Source: Macrotrachela quadricornifera (taxonomy: Eukaryota; Rotifera; Eurotatoria; Philodinida; Philodinidae). From it: DNA of 64,000 nt. Numbering within the stretch: the stretch's first letter is position 1; every line of letters starts with the position of its first letter. The notes beneath the pieces are model-generated. The model did not search any database. It saw only the letters and a list, made by a program, of their open reading frames with translations, and had not been told where the DNA came from. The stretch is from positions 965,576 to 1,029,575 of the forward strand of contig JAJEKB010021308.1 in assembly GCA_022393335.1 (NCBI GenBank), written 5' to 3'. Below, piece after piece: positions 11,290 to 23,437 of the stretch. A program made the translations under genes and the position numbers.

Positions 11290-12741
11290 TTAGCAAAGAA
11301 GTACAGTAAATAGAGTTTTGTTCAAATTTATTAGATGGTTTCTTAGATAGATGATATTAGCATGGTACGATTTAAACCTGGCTGCTTAGTTAACACTTCA
11401 TTTTTGACTAGAAACGCTGATTCATGCTGTGTGTGACAGAGATAAGTACCATCAGGAGTACAAAAACATAAAAAAGTTCAAAATGCAGTTTCATCATATT
11501 TAGCTGAAGCGTTCCGTGCCTTGCTGTCACCATCAAACTAAAATATTCATAGATAACTAAACAGTGTACATTCAACATAGAGATTCACATATATATTAAG
11601 TTCAATTTATCTATGATGCCATTGTCTTTCAAACTGAATCATTGTTGTTATATATGATGCGTTCTCACTTGAATAGTACACAAAACATCATATATGAGTG
11701 AATTGCGCCCGTATTGTACGGTTTGATGTAAAAAATCGAAAAAAATCGAAGTGAATATAAAGCAAACTTGCATTGTACATTCGATAGAGCTCTATCGGTT
11801 GTGTATAAATCAAATATTTTCCCAACCCAAGGTTTCTTGACATGATAAAGCACATAATTCTAGAAATATTTTGACAAAATAAAATCGCGAAATAACAAAT
11901 TATATATTGTTATTATATATCAATCAAAAGCTTTTGAAAAGGAGAATCGAATGAGCATATACAGAACTTTATCGGCACATATACACACATATCTAAAGAG
12001 CGAAAAGGTGCGCATGACACCCTCACCCCTCACCCTCGGTACATGCTTAAGAGCTGAAATTTTTACCAAAGATTTATCATACAGTTAGCTAAAAAGGATA
12101 AAAAAAATCATGGCCTTAGCTCTTCTAGTTACCGAGAAATCAAAGAAACAAAATTCAAAATCTGTCGGGACATTTAGCAAAAAAACAATACCTCTACCAT
12201 CTTGTTCTTAGTTTTTTATTTGATCCATAAGCTCGTTCGAAAAGAATTTTTTATCAAAAGATTTCTTGCTCTTTGCTCTATCGAACAGTAAAAAAAATCC
12301 GCATTCGCTTTTGAATTGGCTTTAGTAGATTGAATGTAATCTGTCGGGACATAAAATGGTCAGTGTATGTTTAGGTAGTTTTCCTACAATTTGTTGAGAA
12401 AATCGAAACCAAAAATTTAATCAATTTATATGAGCAGAAAGAGGAAAGTCTTTGCTGCAAAGTGGCTATAGAAGATTACTTTCATCCAATGAAAAATGTA
12501 GGAGAGAAGCGGCATTTTTGTCGATAGATGGCGCCAAAAATCACTGATTTTGACCTTCCATGCTTGAAAATTTCACAGCAACGACAGCCAAAAAACTTGA
12601 TAGTTTTACGGTAAGTAGGATAAACTATAAGGAGTATTTGAAAAAAAAAATTATCAAAATTTGTTGAGCAGAACTAGAGATATAAACGTTTTGGTGTTGG
12701 AAGCGCAACCGTACAATACAGGCACAATTCACTCATATATA
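11290..12741. other. Intergenic, nothing recognised
   Basis: AT-rich. It contains a short C-rich tract (caccctcacccctcaccctc, 12018-12037), similar to G-rich tracts elsewhere in the window. No gene supported. Confidence 0.4.
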
Positions 12742-13696
12742 TATATAAAGAGTGGTCCAGAAGTCCTGACTCGATTTGTATAATTAAATTTTTTATACTA
12801 AAACACATGCTTAAAAATTTGACCCTATGATAAAAAGATGCAGTAAACGACACTACAAAATAGCCCATGACCGATCTTCCATAATTTATATAGTAAGAAA
12901 GTTATAAGCATAGAAATGTACCTAACAAAAAAGAAAAAATAACCATGGACTTTTTTGTGTGATGCTACGTCCAACAATAGTCCTGTGATTCCATCAAAAC
13001 AAAAGAGTTTTCGATCAGGTTTGTTTTGTTTAGATCAGGAATGGTTATTCTTCTCTACTTAACTACAAAACCGCAATCATCGATTATATTTTTTTTTCTC
13101 ACATGGACGCATTATCGTAAACGGAAGTCTTCGATTTTTGAAACTTTATTCTCGAGTGCACAATCCACTTTAAAAATTTTTTTACGGACTACGAGGAAGA
13201 GTGAACTCGAAAGTACCAAACACAAAAGGAGTTCTCAGCTTTGCCAAAGTATTCCATGAAAATAATAGGGAAACAAAATAGTTCATGTCGAAAAAATATC
13301 GAATTTGCAATATTTTCATATTTTTCGCATCGTATCGTATTTGGTTAGTTATCTTGATTGACGATCTGATATTAAAGTTTAGATAGAATTTTGTAGCGAA
13401 TTTCATGGCGCTTCTATTTAAAACGAGGATTTGTTTTAGGGAACTTAAAGAACAGGATTTCATGTAAAAATACTGAGATCGGATTTATTGTAAATTTTTC
13501 TTTTTTGTTAGGTACATTTCTATGCTTATAACTTTCTTACTATATAAATTATGGAAGATCGGTCATAGGCTATTTTGTAGAGTGTCGTTTACTGCATCTT
13601 TTTATCGTAGGGCCAAATTTTTAAGCACGTGTTTTAGTATAAAAAATTTAATTATACAAATCGAGTCAGGACTTCTGGACCACCCTTTATATGTAT
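12742..13696. mobile_element. Inverted-repeat mariner/Tc1-type element with long ends
   Basis: Arms of about 200 bp (12742-12939 and 13496-13696) are reverse complements. Each begins close to a TATA-rich flank with gtggtccagaagtcctgact, a mariner-like terminus, and TA-rich flanks fit the TA target preference. The interior, roughly 13140-13470 read on the plus strand, gives a damaged stretch beginning TTRKVRTRKYQTQKEF. This loosely recalls the region before the second helix-turn-helix of mariner transposases, but it is full of stops. A lone copy of the end lies at 5535-5632. The inverted structure is certain; the superfamily is likely; the interior remnant is weak. Confidence 0.75.
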
Positions 13697-13915
13697 ACAG
13701 CGTCTCACACTTTTCTCTTAGTCATGAGCATTTAATTTCTTCCTCCTTTTCATATATTCGTCTTCTCTACTGTTATATGTGCGGCTCTTAGTACTTTAAT
13801 AAATTAAATATAGTCGGAGCAAAAAGAAGTAATCGTTTATTATCATTGTTTTCATCAAAAAAGACAATAAACTGTTCGTAACTAGTTCCTTTCGATCGAT
13901 TCAACAGGCGAAAGA

Positions 13916-16900
13916 TTATGATGTAAATCTTTTATCTTTTTTGATTAATTGACGATAGACATCTTCGTCTATTTGATTGCCGTGCCAATAGTTTATGTAG
14001 GTGAGTGTCTGCGTTTAAAGATGAGAAGTTGAGAATGAGAAAAATGAAGAGAGAACAAGAATTACCGTATTAGCTTGTATTGCATCAGCAAAATACTTTA
14101 TCCCAGCATTTCCGATTTGATTGTGTGTAATAGTCAGATCAGTCAGTGTCTGAATGAAGAAGGGTAGTTGAAGATGAGAAAATTTATACAAGAATGATGA
14201 TTACCGTATTATCTCGCAATGCATCCGTAATATGCTGCAGTCCAGCGTCTCCAATTTGATTTTGTGCAACATCCAACATTTTTAGCGCCTGGATGACGGC
14301 GAAAAAGTGAATATGAAATGAACCGGGAGGGAATAATAATTACTTTATTGTTTTCAAAGATACTAGCGATATATCTTGCTCCATCATTACCGATTTCATT
14401 GTTCGATAGATCTATTGACATGAGTGTCTGGGTGAGGATGAGAATAGACATGAGAGAAATAAAGAGATAGTGTAATGGATACCGTGTTATTTTGTAAGGC
14501 ATCAACAAGATACTGTACTCCTACAGCACTGATTTGATTATTATTAAACCTAAATATGGTTAGCGTCTGAATGGAAATAGCAAGTTGAATATGATACAGA
14601 TAAAGAGAAAGATGACTACCTTATTATTTTGTAGGGCATCAGCTAAATGTTGTGCTCCAGCAGCTCCGATTTGATTATTCGAGAGATCTAGATGATTTAG
14701 TGTCTAAACAGAGACTAGAAGTTGAATATAAGATAGGTGAAGAGAATGATGATTACTGTATTGATTCGTAAGACATCAGCAAGATGCTGTCCACCGACAA
14801 TACCGATTTTATTATCCGAGAGATTCAGTTTTGTAAGCGTCTGCATGGAGATAAGAAATTCAATATGATATAGATGAAGAAATATTAATATTACTTTATT
14901 AATTTGTAAGGCATCACTGAGATGCTGTATTCCAATATCGGTGATTTGATTGTTGTCGAGCGCTAGCGAATTGAGTGTCTGTACAAATGTGGAAAGATGA
15001 AAATAAGAGACACATGGAAAGAGAGAGAGTGTGATGATTACCGTGTTAGTACGTAAAGCATCTGCAAGATGTTGTGCCCCAACATCGCCGATTTCATTGT
15101 ATTGAAGGTCTAGTACGGTCAATACCTAAATGGAAATACAAAGATAAAGATGAGAGAGATACATAGAGAATGGGGTGGTCACATAGTCATCTCGTAAGAT
15201 ATCAGCAAAACGTTGTGCTCCGGTGTCACCCATGTTATTGTGACACATATTCAATCCACAGATCTAAAGAAGATGAGAAGATCAATATAGTACATGAATA
15301 AGGAGAGAGAGTGAGAATGCGATATTACCTTGCCATTTCGAATCGCGAATAATGCTCCCACAATTGGGCACAACCAACTTCCATCGCGTCCAACAGACAA
15401 TGAGGTAAGTGTCTAGGTGAAGAAAAGACGATGTATATGGAAGAAATAAAGAAACAATGATGATTACCGTATTAAACTGTAAGATGTCTTCAAAATATTT
15501 TGCTCCAGCTTCTCCGATTCGATTGCCTCCAAGTTCTAGTTTTGTTAATGTCTTAATGGGAATGAGAAGCGAAAGATGATAGAAATGAAGAAAAGTTAAT
15601 GATTACTGTGTTCTTTCGTAAAGCATCAGCAAGATTTTGTGCTCCAACATTGCTGATTTCATTGTCATCAAGAATTAACGTGGTAAGTGTCTAAGTGCGG
15701 ACGTGAACATTAAGATAATATAGATGAAAAAAGATGGATGATGACTATACTGTACTATTACGTAAGGTATCGGCGAAATGTTGCGCCCCAACATCTCCAA
15801 TTTTATTGCCACTAAGATCCAGTGTAGTGAGTGTCTGAATGACGATGAAAAGTTGAATATGAAAGAGATGAGAAGAAAATGATGACTACCTTATTCGTTC
15901 GTAAGGCATCAGCGAGACATTGTGCTCCAGTATCTCCAAGTGAATTGTATCCAATGACCAGTTTGGTGAGTGTCTGTGTGGATAGCAAATGGATGCGACA
16001 TAGGCAAAGAGAGGATAATGGTCACCGTGCTATAATGAACTCCGATGTCTGCACGATCGATACTATTTCGTTTTATACTCATGATAGGTTAGAAAAGAAA
16101 ACATATTGATCAAAAAGATGGTCAAAGAAGGAAACAAAAAGAAAAAGAAAAGGAGCAAAACTATGTGTAGCATCTGTCGTTGATCATGGTATCTGATGAA
16201 AGAAATATAATTGAAACTTAGTGATGGAACCTGAAAAAAATCTTAGACGGAGCTTAACCCTCTTTAAGACCTTCCTCAGCAGAGCTCACATATGTATTTA
16301 CAGCAGTTACGGAACTTTCTATGAGAAGCTCGAACGTTTGTAGAGGGAGCTAAGCTCCACCACTAATTGATACCCTACATTTAAAACATGCAACTGTCAT
16401 TAATAAAAGCGATACATCTTTTATCTGTTTTTTACCTCTTTTCGTTCTGTTCTTTTCGTTCGCGATATATTTAATTAATTGTTTTTCTAATAACATATAT
16501 CTATAGGAAGATGTTGTTCAACTATTCTTGTCTTAAACAAAGAGAATCAAAACTCAATGCATAGGATCAAGTGTTGTACGTATTTTAGAAACTTTTACAA
16601 GCGATAATATACAAAAACTAAGAGCGATTGTTCTTATACTAATGTTTTAATTGTTCATTGATGTGCTCACCGTGATTTATTTTGATTATTTTGTCTATGT
16701 TTTGACAGAAATATCTATTTTACACATAGCACACTCATTTTTCACACAATTAAGGTGCTCTCCCTGTTTTAATCTTCTGCTAGATAAACTCGGTCGATTA
16801 ACTTTTTTTTGAGTAGACGCAAGCATACAATCCGTCATATACATCTATTATATTCTCGTTCATCAATCTCTAGCATTTGCTTAGTTTCTTTTTGTTAATA

Positions 16901-18837
16901 TGATTCAATTGTGAAGTCGCCTGGGAAGTAATAAACCAAAGTAAAGAGAATGGTCCCATAGATATATTTTTATTTGAAACATGACTTATCTTCCCTTCAT
17001 ACTGATTCTGATTACATCGATGTTTTTTCATAACTGCTCAGGCTATATATTACGAGACAAAGATGAAAACAGAAAATGGTAATAATATTAGTCAGAAATG
17101 TGTATTGCTTACTCTTACATTATGCATTAGAGTTCTGTGAGAACAAATTTTCGTTATTTCTATTCCCTATTCTTATTCGCAAGGAGAACAAAGTTGTTTC
17201 CCTTCCCTTATTTCCATTATATTTTCTACAATCCTATTGAAATATCATTTGATTAAAAATAGTTGAACTTGTCGATTTTTTATTAAATATATGGGGAAAA
17301 GCTTGTTAGCGCAGTCCCTTTGAGACTAAAATGTGGAACTTACATATCTTTAAACAATTGGATCCCAGCTAAATAAACATAGGAACCAATTTCTGTACCG
17401 TGCCTGTTTGTAATGGAGGATAAATGTCTGTAATGGGGGGATGTCTGTAATGGGGGGATGTCTGTAATGGGGGTTGTCTGTAATGGTGATGTCTGTAGAT
17501 TGTTACTGAAAATAAACACTCATTACATAGAAATCTTTTTCAAATATATTAAACTATGAGAGACAGATTTTGGGAACATTCATTTTTAGCTCCGTTCTCA
17601 TTCTAGTGTACTCATTTCCTGAATATCAATGGGAATCTCTCATTTCCTTTCCATTTTCATGAGAAGAGGGAAATTTAGAGACAACGTCATTCTCGCAGGA
17701 TACTACTGCTAGACCCTACATCCTGCCATAATCTTTCAAACAAAAAAACAATAGATATATGAGTTCATAACGAAAATGAATTACAAAGTAATTCAAAATT
17801 TATATATAAATATGATATATAATACCACTACCGGGTATTACTATGTACTACCATATATTCGAGTATAAATCCATTCCTCGCATCTTCACTCAAGAGATTG
17901 CCTTCACTCTCAACAAATGGGATGATGAATCGGAGCATTTGGTCAATGTGAATATTAATAGCAAGGATGAAGATGAAACTAGTTAAGATGAAATACGAGT
18001 CACTCAGCCAAAGCTTTCTGAAGTAATGAAAATTGACGAAGAATTCCATCTTCTATCAACCACAACTCATCCTCAATTACAGTCGATCGTTACTCAATTC
18101 GAATGTCAACTGACTAATTTCTATGTCGAGAGTAAAGTGTCGAAGCAAAACAAAGTTGAACAGATCATTCAATGAATAAAGATAAGAAAAAAGTGCTAGG
18201 TCTCGTTGACTTGAGGGTGAAGACGAAATCTGCTGATCATATGACAGAACGGGAGGATGAAAGTAAAATTTGCGGACCGCATCAAATGAGGGCACGTATC
18301 ATAAGCTTTTCAAAACTCGAAACAAATTAACGAATTCTGCACTACTGTTTTCGAGACAAGTCAAACTTAAAATAGACTGTCGATTCTATTCAGAATAAAC
18401 TTCAACATGAAAACAATGAGTAAACTTATTATCTCACCACGTTGTTCTGCAATGCTTCAGCTAGAATTAATGCACATTCATGTGTAAAACAATTTTTACT
18501 CAAGTCCAGCTCCACACATTGGTTTTCTGTTAATGCTTCTTCAAGTAAGCCTTGCATATTGGAATCCGTGTATCCTTTGCAGGACATGTTCATTCGCTCT
18601 TGACGTGTATCACTGGTGAGCTTTGAGAATAATTTAGAGAACATCTAGAAAAATTTTACATTTATTTTTTTTTCATTTTTGTGTACACAAAATATGTTTG
18701 CCTTGGTTATGTATGTTTTATTATAAATGGATACAATGGCTGATGCATTGCAAAAAAGATGTAGGATAATAAATACTCACACTATTTTTGAGAATACAAC
18801 AGATTAAATGTTCTGACAACGGATTCATAACTACCAT
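13916..18837 (-). CDS. Leucine-rich-repeat (RNI/NLRC-like) protein, one repeat per exon
   Basis: Minus-strand gene of about 17 exons. First exons: 18837-18781 (MVVMNPLSEHLICC..) and 18644-18438 (an N-terminal cap ending in CVELDLSKN..ILAEALQNN). A 2.46-kb intron follows, then fourteen exons at 15973-15890, 15834-15751, 15690-15607, 15551-15468, 15412-15329, 15263-15183, 15125-15042, 14978-14895, 14840-14757, 14703-14620, 14566-14483, 14427-14344, 14288-14205 and 14149-14066. The terminal exon is 14008-13916 with a TAA stop. All but one of the fourteen are 84 nt in phase 0, each encoding a 28-residue repeat of the form TLTxLDLSxNxIGDxGAQxLADALRxN. This is the ribonuclease-inhibitor/NLR type of LRR, a protein-interaction scaffold. 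The model gives about 509 residues with no signal peptide. No NACHT domain is seen upstream. An alternative start at 16082 (MSIKRNSIDRADIG..) also joins in phase 0 and would avoid the long intron. Confidence 0.85.
16218..16366. mobile_element. Short terminal-inverted-repeat element in LRR-gene intron
   Basis: The left end ttagtgatggaacct and the right end agctccaccactaa are imperfect inverted repeats about 150 bp apart, with no coding sequence between. It fits a MITE and lies inside the 2.46-kb intron of the LRR gene model. Confidence 0.5.
17405..17505 (+). repeat. 19-bp minisatellite (tgtctgtaatggggggatg)
   Basis: About five tandem copies of a 19-bp unit with small variations in the G run. 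It lies in the long LRR-gene intron. The G runs are strand-biased. Confidence 0.8.
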
Positions 18838-20057
18838 AACTCTTCATTTAATTCTGAGAAAGGATCTATAAAAGGATTTATGAATCTTCTAAACTCTCGT
18901 ATTCTTCTGTCGAGATGGCTCATGAAAGAATTTATATCATACTTCAACGTAGGCATGAAAAATGCGGATCCAATATAGACAGCAATAGAAGAAAATGAAT
19001 GTGTGTTGAGAAGTCGTGAGAGATGCGAGCTGACCTGCTTCACACATTTAAGTAGTTTGTGATCAAGAAACAACAAAAGTACAACAAGCAAAAAAGCAAC
19101 AGAACAGCAAAATGAGAAAAAATATATTGTAAGTGCCTTGGAGTGTTGTGATTGCTGGAAATAGGCATATTTATTTGAATATCGTACAGTTTGCAACCGT
19201 CAAATAAGAAAATTTTTTAAAAAACAGCACCCCTACCTCGTAGCACGATTACTACTATAAAGTAACATTTACATGTAATGTATGAGAGTTTGATTGCAAA
19301 AAAATAAGAAGAAAGGAAAGAAAAACAGCGAAAAATGAAAAAAAAATGAAAAAATATTTTTCAGGATGTTGTGACTCTTGCAAACTGATTTGTCCATGGC
19401 ATAGAATACAGTAGAGTAATTGCAAACTAGAGAACTGCAATCTCACCCTACCCGTGCAGGACTCTATTGCACACAGAAAATCACTCTTTTCACTTTTCTC
19501 TCATAACTTGGTCTTTTTTTGGGATTTTTTCTACTTTTTTTTCTGACATTTAGAGTAATGTGAATTCTATAAGCCTATTTAAAAATTATTAAGAAAGAAC
19601 TATCCAAACTCATGTACCCTGAGGGTAAGGGTGATGGTGAAAGTGGTGTGAGTGTCATAGTGAGAGCAACACTTGAGTGTGGGTGTGAAAAAGGGTGAGA
19701 TAAAGGAAGAAAGCAAGATTCCATCAGACCTATACGCTCATGGCACAGTGGGGAGCCAGGCGGACATATTCGAAAATATTCTTTTCCAGAATCTAACAGT
19801 TTGCGTAGATACATGCAGACGTGATCTATCATTTCCTAAAATAGCGGTTCTCAAAGTTTCATAGAGGCCAAGAAAAGAGCTTGTCAAGACTGGAGCCCAG
19901 AAATCAGCATAAATAAAGTCACGCCGCTCGGCAATATAACACAATATTCCTTCAGCAAACAATATCACAAAAAACTTGCTCACCTATAGATTTTATGGTT
20001 AAAAAAAAATTATCGCAATTCAATTTAAAATAGAGTATAAAACAAGGAGTCTCTATG
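18838..20057. other. No clear gene; diverged duplicated TM-like segments on minus strand
   Basis: The minus-strand frames at 19196-18831 and 19446-19255 share an arrangement: a Gln/Ser/His stretch (QQSQHS versus LQESQHP), then a Phe-rich hydrophobic segment (FFSFCCSVAFLL versus FFSFFAVFLSFLL). At DNA level the two blocks are diverged duplicates. They could be exons of a membrane protein or a duplicated repeat. No start, splice pattern or family supports a gene, so none is called. A G-rich tract lies at 19618-19695. Confidence 0.35.
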
Positions 20058-20600
20058 CCGAAAACCTACCGTTCTGTATATGAAAAACCCTACAAAGAGA
20101 TCACATCTGATCAAGCGCGCATTTTTACCACATATACATACATATGTATCATAATTGCTGTAGTAGCGCCAACTCATGAAATCTTTCCTAGGCTATTTTA
20201 GAGGGTGCCCAAAAATCCGAAGTCTCCAGGCAGAAATTCGGTTTTAGAGGTGATATTCAGAATCAGCTCGTCGAGCTGCATTGAACCATATATATAAAAT
20301 AGTTTTTAAAGAAAATTTTGATCCATTTTCAGAGCAGATCCAGGCCCGAAACCCTACCGTTTCGGACTCTGAAAACTCTACGAAGGGGTAACACCCGATG
20401 GAGCTTAAATTTTTACTAGATACTCCTGGACATGTATCCTATTTGTGGTAGTAGCGCCAACTCGTGAAACTTTTTCTAGGCTATTCCACAGGATTCTCAA
20501 AAACCCACGGCTTTTGCTCGGAAATCCAATTTTAGGCTTCCATGATACGTTTTGAAGGAAAACTAAGGTGATATTCAGAATCAACTTGTCGAGCTGCATC
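20058..20600 (+). repeat. Direct tandem duplication of about 270 bp
   Basis: The segment about 20058-20345 and the segment about 20346-20600 are diverged direct repeats. Shared blocks include ccgaaa-ccctaccgtt, gtagtagcgccaactc, ctaggctatt and aggtgatattcagaatca followed by gtcgagctgcat. They abut the mariner relic at 20729, so they may belong to its flank or to a nested element. Confidence 0.7.
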
Positions 20601-20728
20601 AGATCTTATATAAAAAGAGTCACTTTTGTGAAAGTCAATTTTTGATGGCTAAACCCTCGATACATATACTACACGTTGTACATATAGAAGTGTGATTTCT
20701 TTCCTTTTCGATATATATTTATTCAGTT

Positions 20729-21733
20729 ATGGCGTCGACCAGTAACTTAAAAAATCACCATCTTTCAATTTTGTCTTATTGGAACAATGGCAAACGATCT
20801 GCTTCTCTTATTCATTGTGAAACAAATATTTCATTGAGCACTATACATTACAATATTAACAAATTAAAACAAACAGGTTCACTTAAACATCGAGGTGGAA
20901 ATAGTCGACCACGAGTCTTTAGTAAAAAAGAACGAAAAGCCACTGGTCAATACATCCGATATAACAATTAAATAACACTTAACGATATAAAAGAAAAATT
21001 ATCGAAAATGCACTACAAATCAGTATCTGCATCAACAATTACTCGTCACTTTCATGAATATGGTTATAAAAATGTTTTACCTCAATCTACTTACATATTA
21101 ACATCGGACGAAAAAGAACAACGTGTACAATGGGCCAAGAAGCATAAAAATGATAATTTCAATAATACAATATTTACAGATGAAGCTTCATTCCAGCTTT
21201 TTCGTAATACAGTTCGCCAATGGTCGAAAAATCCTAAGAAATAATTTAAATACTTACACAAAAATCGTCAGAAGGTTCATATTTGGGGTGCAACAAGTGT
21301 GAAAGGTGTATTAACCTGTCACATGTTTCGATGCAATCTTGATGGTCCATATTATGTTTCTATTCTTGAAGATTATCTTCTTCCAGCTGCTACATGTGAG
21401 TATTGAAAGAAAATAACGTAGCATTATTTGTGTATTCTTTCGTTTTTAGACCAGTTTGGTCCAAATTGGTGTTTACAGCCGGACAATGGCTCCAAGCATA
21501 CGAGTAATATTTGTCAATAATTTATCGACGAGAATGCACCACAGTTATTGGATTGCCCATCGCATGGTCCTGATGCAAATTCCATCGAAAATATCTGGTC
21601 GATCGTGAAACGCAACGTAGAAAAAAGAAAATCAATAAATATTGATATGAATGTTGTGAAAAATTGTGTGATGTCTATGAAAAAACAATGTTTGTCTCTT
21701 GTCGATGGTACAGATGAACGAATAAAATATTGA
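20729..21733 (+). pseudogene. Dead Tc1/mariner transposase
   Basis: The frame starting MASTSNLKNHHLSILSYW has an N-terminal helix-turn-helix (LSTIHYNINKL) and an RPR linker. A stop follows near 20970, then the frame resumes with STITRHFHEYGYKNVL and the DDE catalytic domain. First Asp is in IFTDEASF (codon at 21179-21181), second in QPDNGSKHT (21482-21484), and the acidic third site in GPDANSIENIWSIVK. Further stops occur at about 21242 and 21518. A GT..TTTTTAG segment at about 21393-21449 looks like an intron. The catalytic residues are still readable, so inactivation is by nonsense mutations rather than loss of the core. It would have cut and pasted DNA at TA sites. Clear terminal repeats were not located. 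Confidence 0.9.
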
Positions 21734-21740
21734 ACTATGA

Positions 21741-23437
21741 TATTCAATGTTACTCGTTGCAGGTTATCAATTCCTACGCGAAACATTTGAAAGGGCTCTT
21801 GTTTGAGGAAATATTGTATAACAAAATGCGCCAATTCTTTTGCAAATATACCAACATACTATTTAGAGAAGAAACTCAAAAGAAAGATTGAGGAATTCTA
21901 ACATTCTTAGGTGAAAAATCGAAAATATTGAAATATCTATGACAAAAAACTCCGCTATGTCCATGGTAATGAGATATTTGTATAATATCTCTTGTAGAAG
22001 TAAATAAATAAAAAATGAATTTATACTGTTGTATAGTACTCGTCGTGGGCTATCTAGCAGTATATAAAACAATTCGAAGAACATTTGTATAGAAGATGAT
22101 ACATGTGGAACAATGTTTCCAAGTTTCTTTGCACTATTGTAGCTCTTAGTATTTCTTAGTTACCCTAAAAAATTCGGCTTTGGGTCTAAACCAAGTAGTG
22201 AAGAACAAAGGCCCACACTATTTACTCTTAGGTGTATTTTTGCCTATTTTTGATACTAGGTACCGTATTGAGGAAGTACAAGAGAAGTTTAACCTATCAG
22301 GCTGAAATTTTTAGAGATGACTACTATAACTATGGCAAACATTTGCTGAAAGTTTCATGCGAATGTACCTGGATTTTTCAATTGGGCCGAAATGTCCCTC
22401 AAACGTCCCCCGTCCTTATGTGATTTTTAAGTTAAATAATGAAAACTTTAAGGTTATTTCAAATCGAAAAGCTGCATTGGTAAAAGTTTGTCACAAAAGG
22501 GATCTTTTTAGGTGTTTTCGAAATATTTTACTGCCAATTTCTCCTTGCAAACATTTCTTTTAAAATTATGAAACATACATCAAAAGATACAGAAGTTGAC
22601 ACAGAATGTTTCAGTATATTTGGGAGTTCAGCAAAACTTTTTCCACGTTTTCCGATCGTCGTAGTTGGGCGATGGCGGATGTATTAATCTTTTAGATTTT
22701 ATGATGTTAGCAAAGCGCTGTTGCGTGCACATCGTAGACAGTTTTGCAGAGCGAAAAATTCTGTTTTTTGGTGTATACAGAACATTTTCCTATCAATACG
22801 AAGTTACAATGAAATGCATGAACATTTCGTGCAATTTATCCTGGTGCTTCTATTATCTTTTTCTTTTTCAGAGTGTCAGCTGAGTATTGAAAACTATCGG
22901 ATACAAACGTACATTTATTCTTATTTTAAAGTTAGTTCTATAAAATATGTCAGGCGCGATGTTTTCATTGAAAAGAATTCAATGATCATCATCAAGATAT
23001 TGACAGTGATTCGATCAAACATCACAATAGACGGTTTAGTTATCAAAGAGCATTGAATGAGTATTAAAGATATCCACAGTATGAATAGACTTTTTGTTAT
23101 GAGAAGAAGACGAGAAATAAAACGATTTTGAGCCAGTATTAGAAGTACAACAGATTTATTTGGATGATTAATATGAGTTGTAGTGTAAAAGAAATGGATT
23201 TTTGAATCAGCAAACAAAGATTGATAGAAAAAACATTTTTATGAATGGAAAAAATTATGTTCGTTTAATGAATCGATTAATTCTTGCTCGTGTTAGATAC
23301 AAAATAGTTCCTTGAAAAATGTGGCATTTTACTAGTTAAGTGTAACTTGTCTCCAGTTAATGGTAAGAATTAAATCGATGTTGATGGTGTTATATGCGTT
23401 CTATTATAATCCATTTCAGTGTACATAGCTGGGTTTA
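21741..23437. other. Intergenic, nothing recognised
   Basis: AT-rich. Overlapping short frames at 22665-23056 (+) and 22921-23217 (-) look like chance frames: there is no family resemblance and no splice support. Confidence 0.4.

Noticed and set aside
14066..15973. Regularly spaced similar 84-nt blocks, CRISPR-like at first sight
   Set aside because: Blocks are LRR-coding exons flanked by AG/GT and separated by introns; they vary at synonymous and LRR-variable sites, so this is not a CRISPR array.
18831..19983. Minus-strand membrane-protein-like frames
   Set aside because: Hydrophobic stretches come from T-rich DNA and a diverged duplication; no consistent splice pattern links them into a gene.
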